From positions 8,258,183-8,322,182 of the forward strand of contig OZ022577.1 in NCBI GenBank assembly GCA_963669155.1: 64,000 bases of DNA. Direction: 5' to 3'. Position numbers and translations under genes: made by a program. Below are positions 63,758 to 64,000 of this stretch, one piece after another (the stretch's first letter is position 1; each line of letters starts with the position of its first letter). Source of the DNA: Arbacia lixula. Its lineage: Eukaryota; Echinodermata; Echinoidea; Arbacioida; Arbaciidae. A model generated the notes under the pieces. That model made no database searches, was not told where the DNA came from, and saw only the letters and a list, made by a program, of their open reading frames with translations.

Positions 63758-64000
63758 TTAATATCTGATGCAAAAAACAAAACAAAACATTGATAAGTTA
63801 TTTTTCAAATTAGTTACAGTTTTTGTTTTCATGTTTGCAACCTACAGTTAGTGAATGATACTTGAGCACACTTGCTGTTTGCGGTACGAATCCACACACA
63901 GTTGACTGTGATGCACTGTCAGTCAGCTCCATCGTAATCTCAACTAAATCTACGCATCGCAGCATCTTTTACACACAACCTAATAAAGTCACATCCATTA

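Overview
The window is nuclear DNA of an animal. It has AT-rich introns and intergenic DNA, GT-AG introns, many microsatellites, dispersed foldback elements and three retrotransposon classes (BEL/Pao, Ty3/gypsy, LINE). Together with an invertebrate-like QPCTL gene, this fits a marine invertebrate, most likely an echinoderm such as a sea urchin. The species assignment is inference; nothing in the sequence names it. No bacterial operon, CRISPR array, tRNA or rRNA gene was recognised.

Three host genes can be assembled, all with matching splice phases. (1) On the + strand, 1235-2692, three exons encode a 172-aa stand-alone asparaginase-domain protein of a short, bacterial-like type. (2) On the + strand, 20339-39716, a 349-codon serine-rich first exon joins, over an 18.2-kb intron, a 48-residue basic helical last exon. 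The product is 397 aa and I do not recognise it. (3) On the - strand, 61481-46063, seven exons encode a complete 433-aa glutaminyl-peptide cyclotransferase (QPCTL-like, type II membrane protein) with zinc-binding and catalytic residues in place.

Mobile DNA fills much of the rest. A BEL/Pao element (8569-19202) has 463-bp LTRs differing at one position and a 5-bp target duplication, yet its gag-pol frame is split by a 381-bp MITE-like insertion. A second MITE sits in its leader, and 3 kb of non-coding DNA lies between pol and the 3' LTR. A Ty3/gypsy element (54274-59780, - strand) lies in QPCTL intron 1. It has two identical 106-bp LTRs, a 4-bp target duplication, a primer site, a polypurine tract and one uninterrupted 1390-codon gag-pol. 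A 5'-truncated LINE (34418-37042, - strand) with a 13-bp target duplication lies in the long intron of gene 2.

At least nine families of short palindromic (foldback/MITE-like) elements occur. Several are present twice or more, and some are nested inside each other or inside the BEL element. The most unusual structures are the MITE-carrying young BEL copy, the GC-rich hairpin motif repeated three times downstream of its pol, a palindrome centred inside a larger palindrome at 42305-42967, and a foldback nested in another MITE at 60004-60739. All repeat comparisons were done by eye within this window only.
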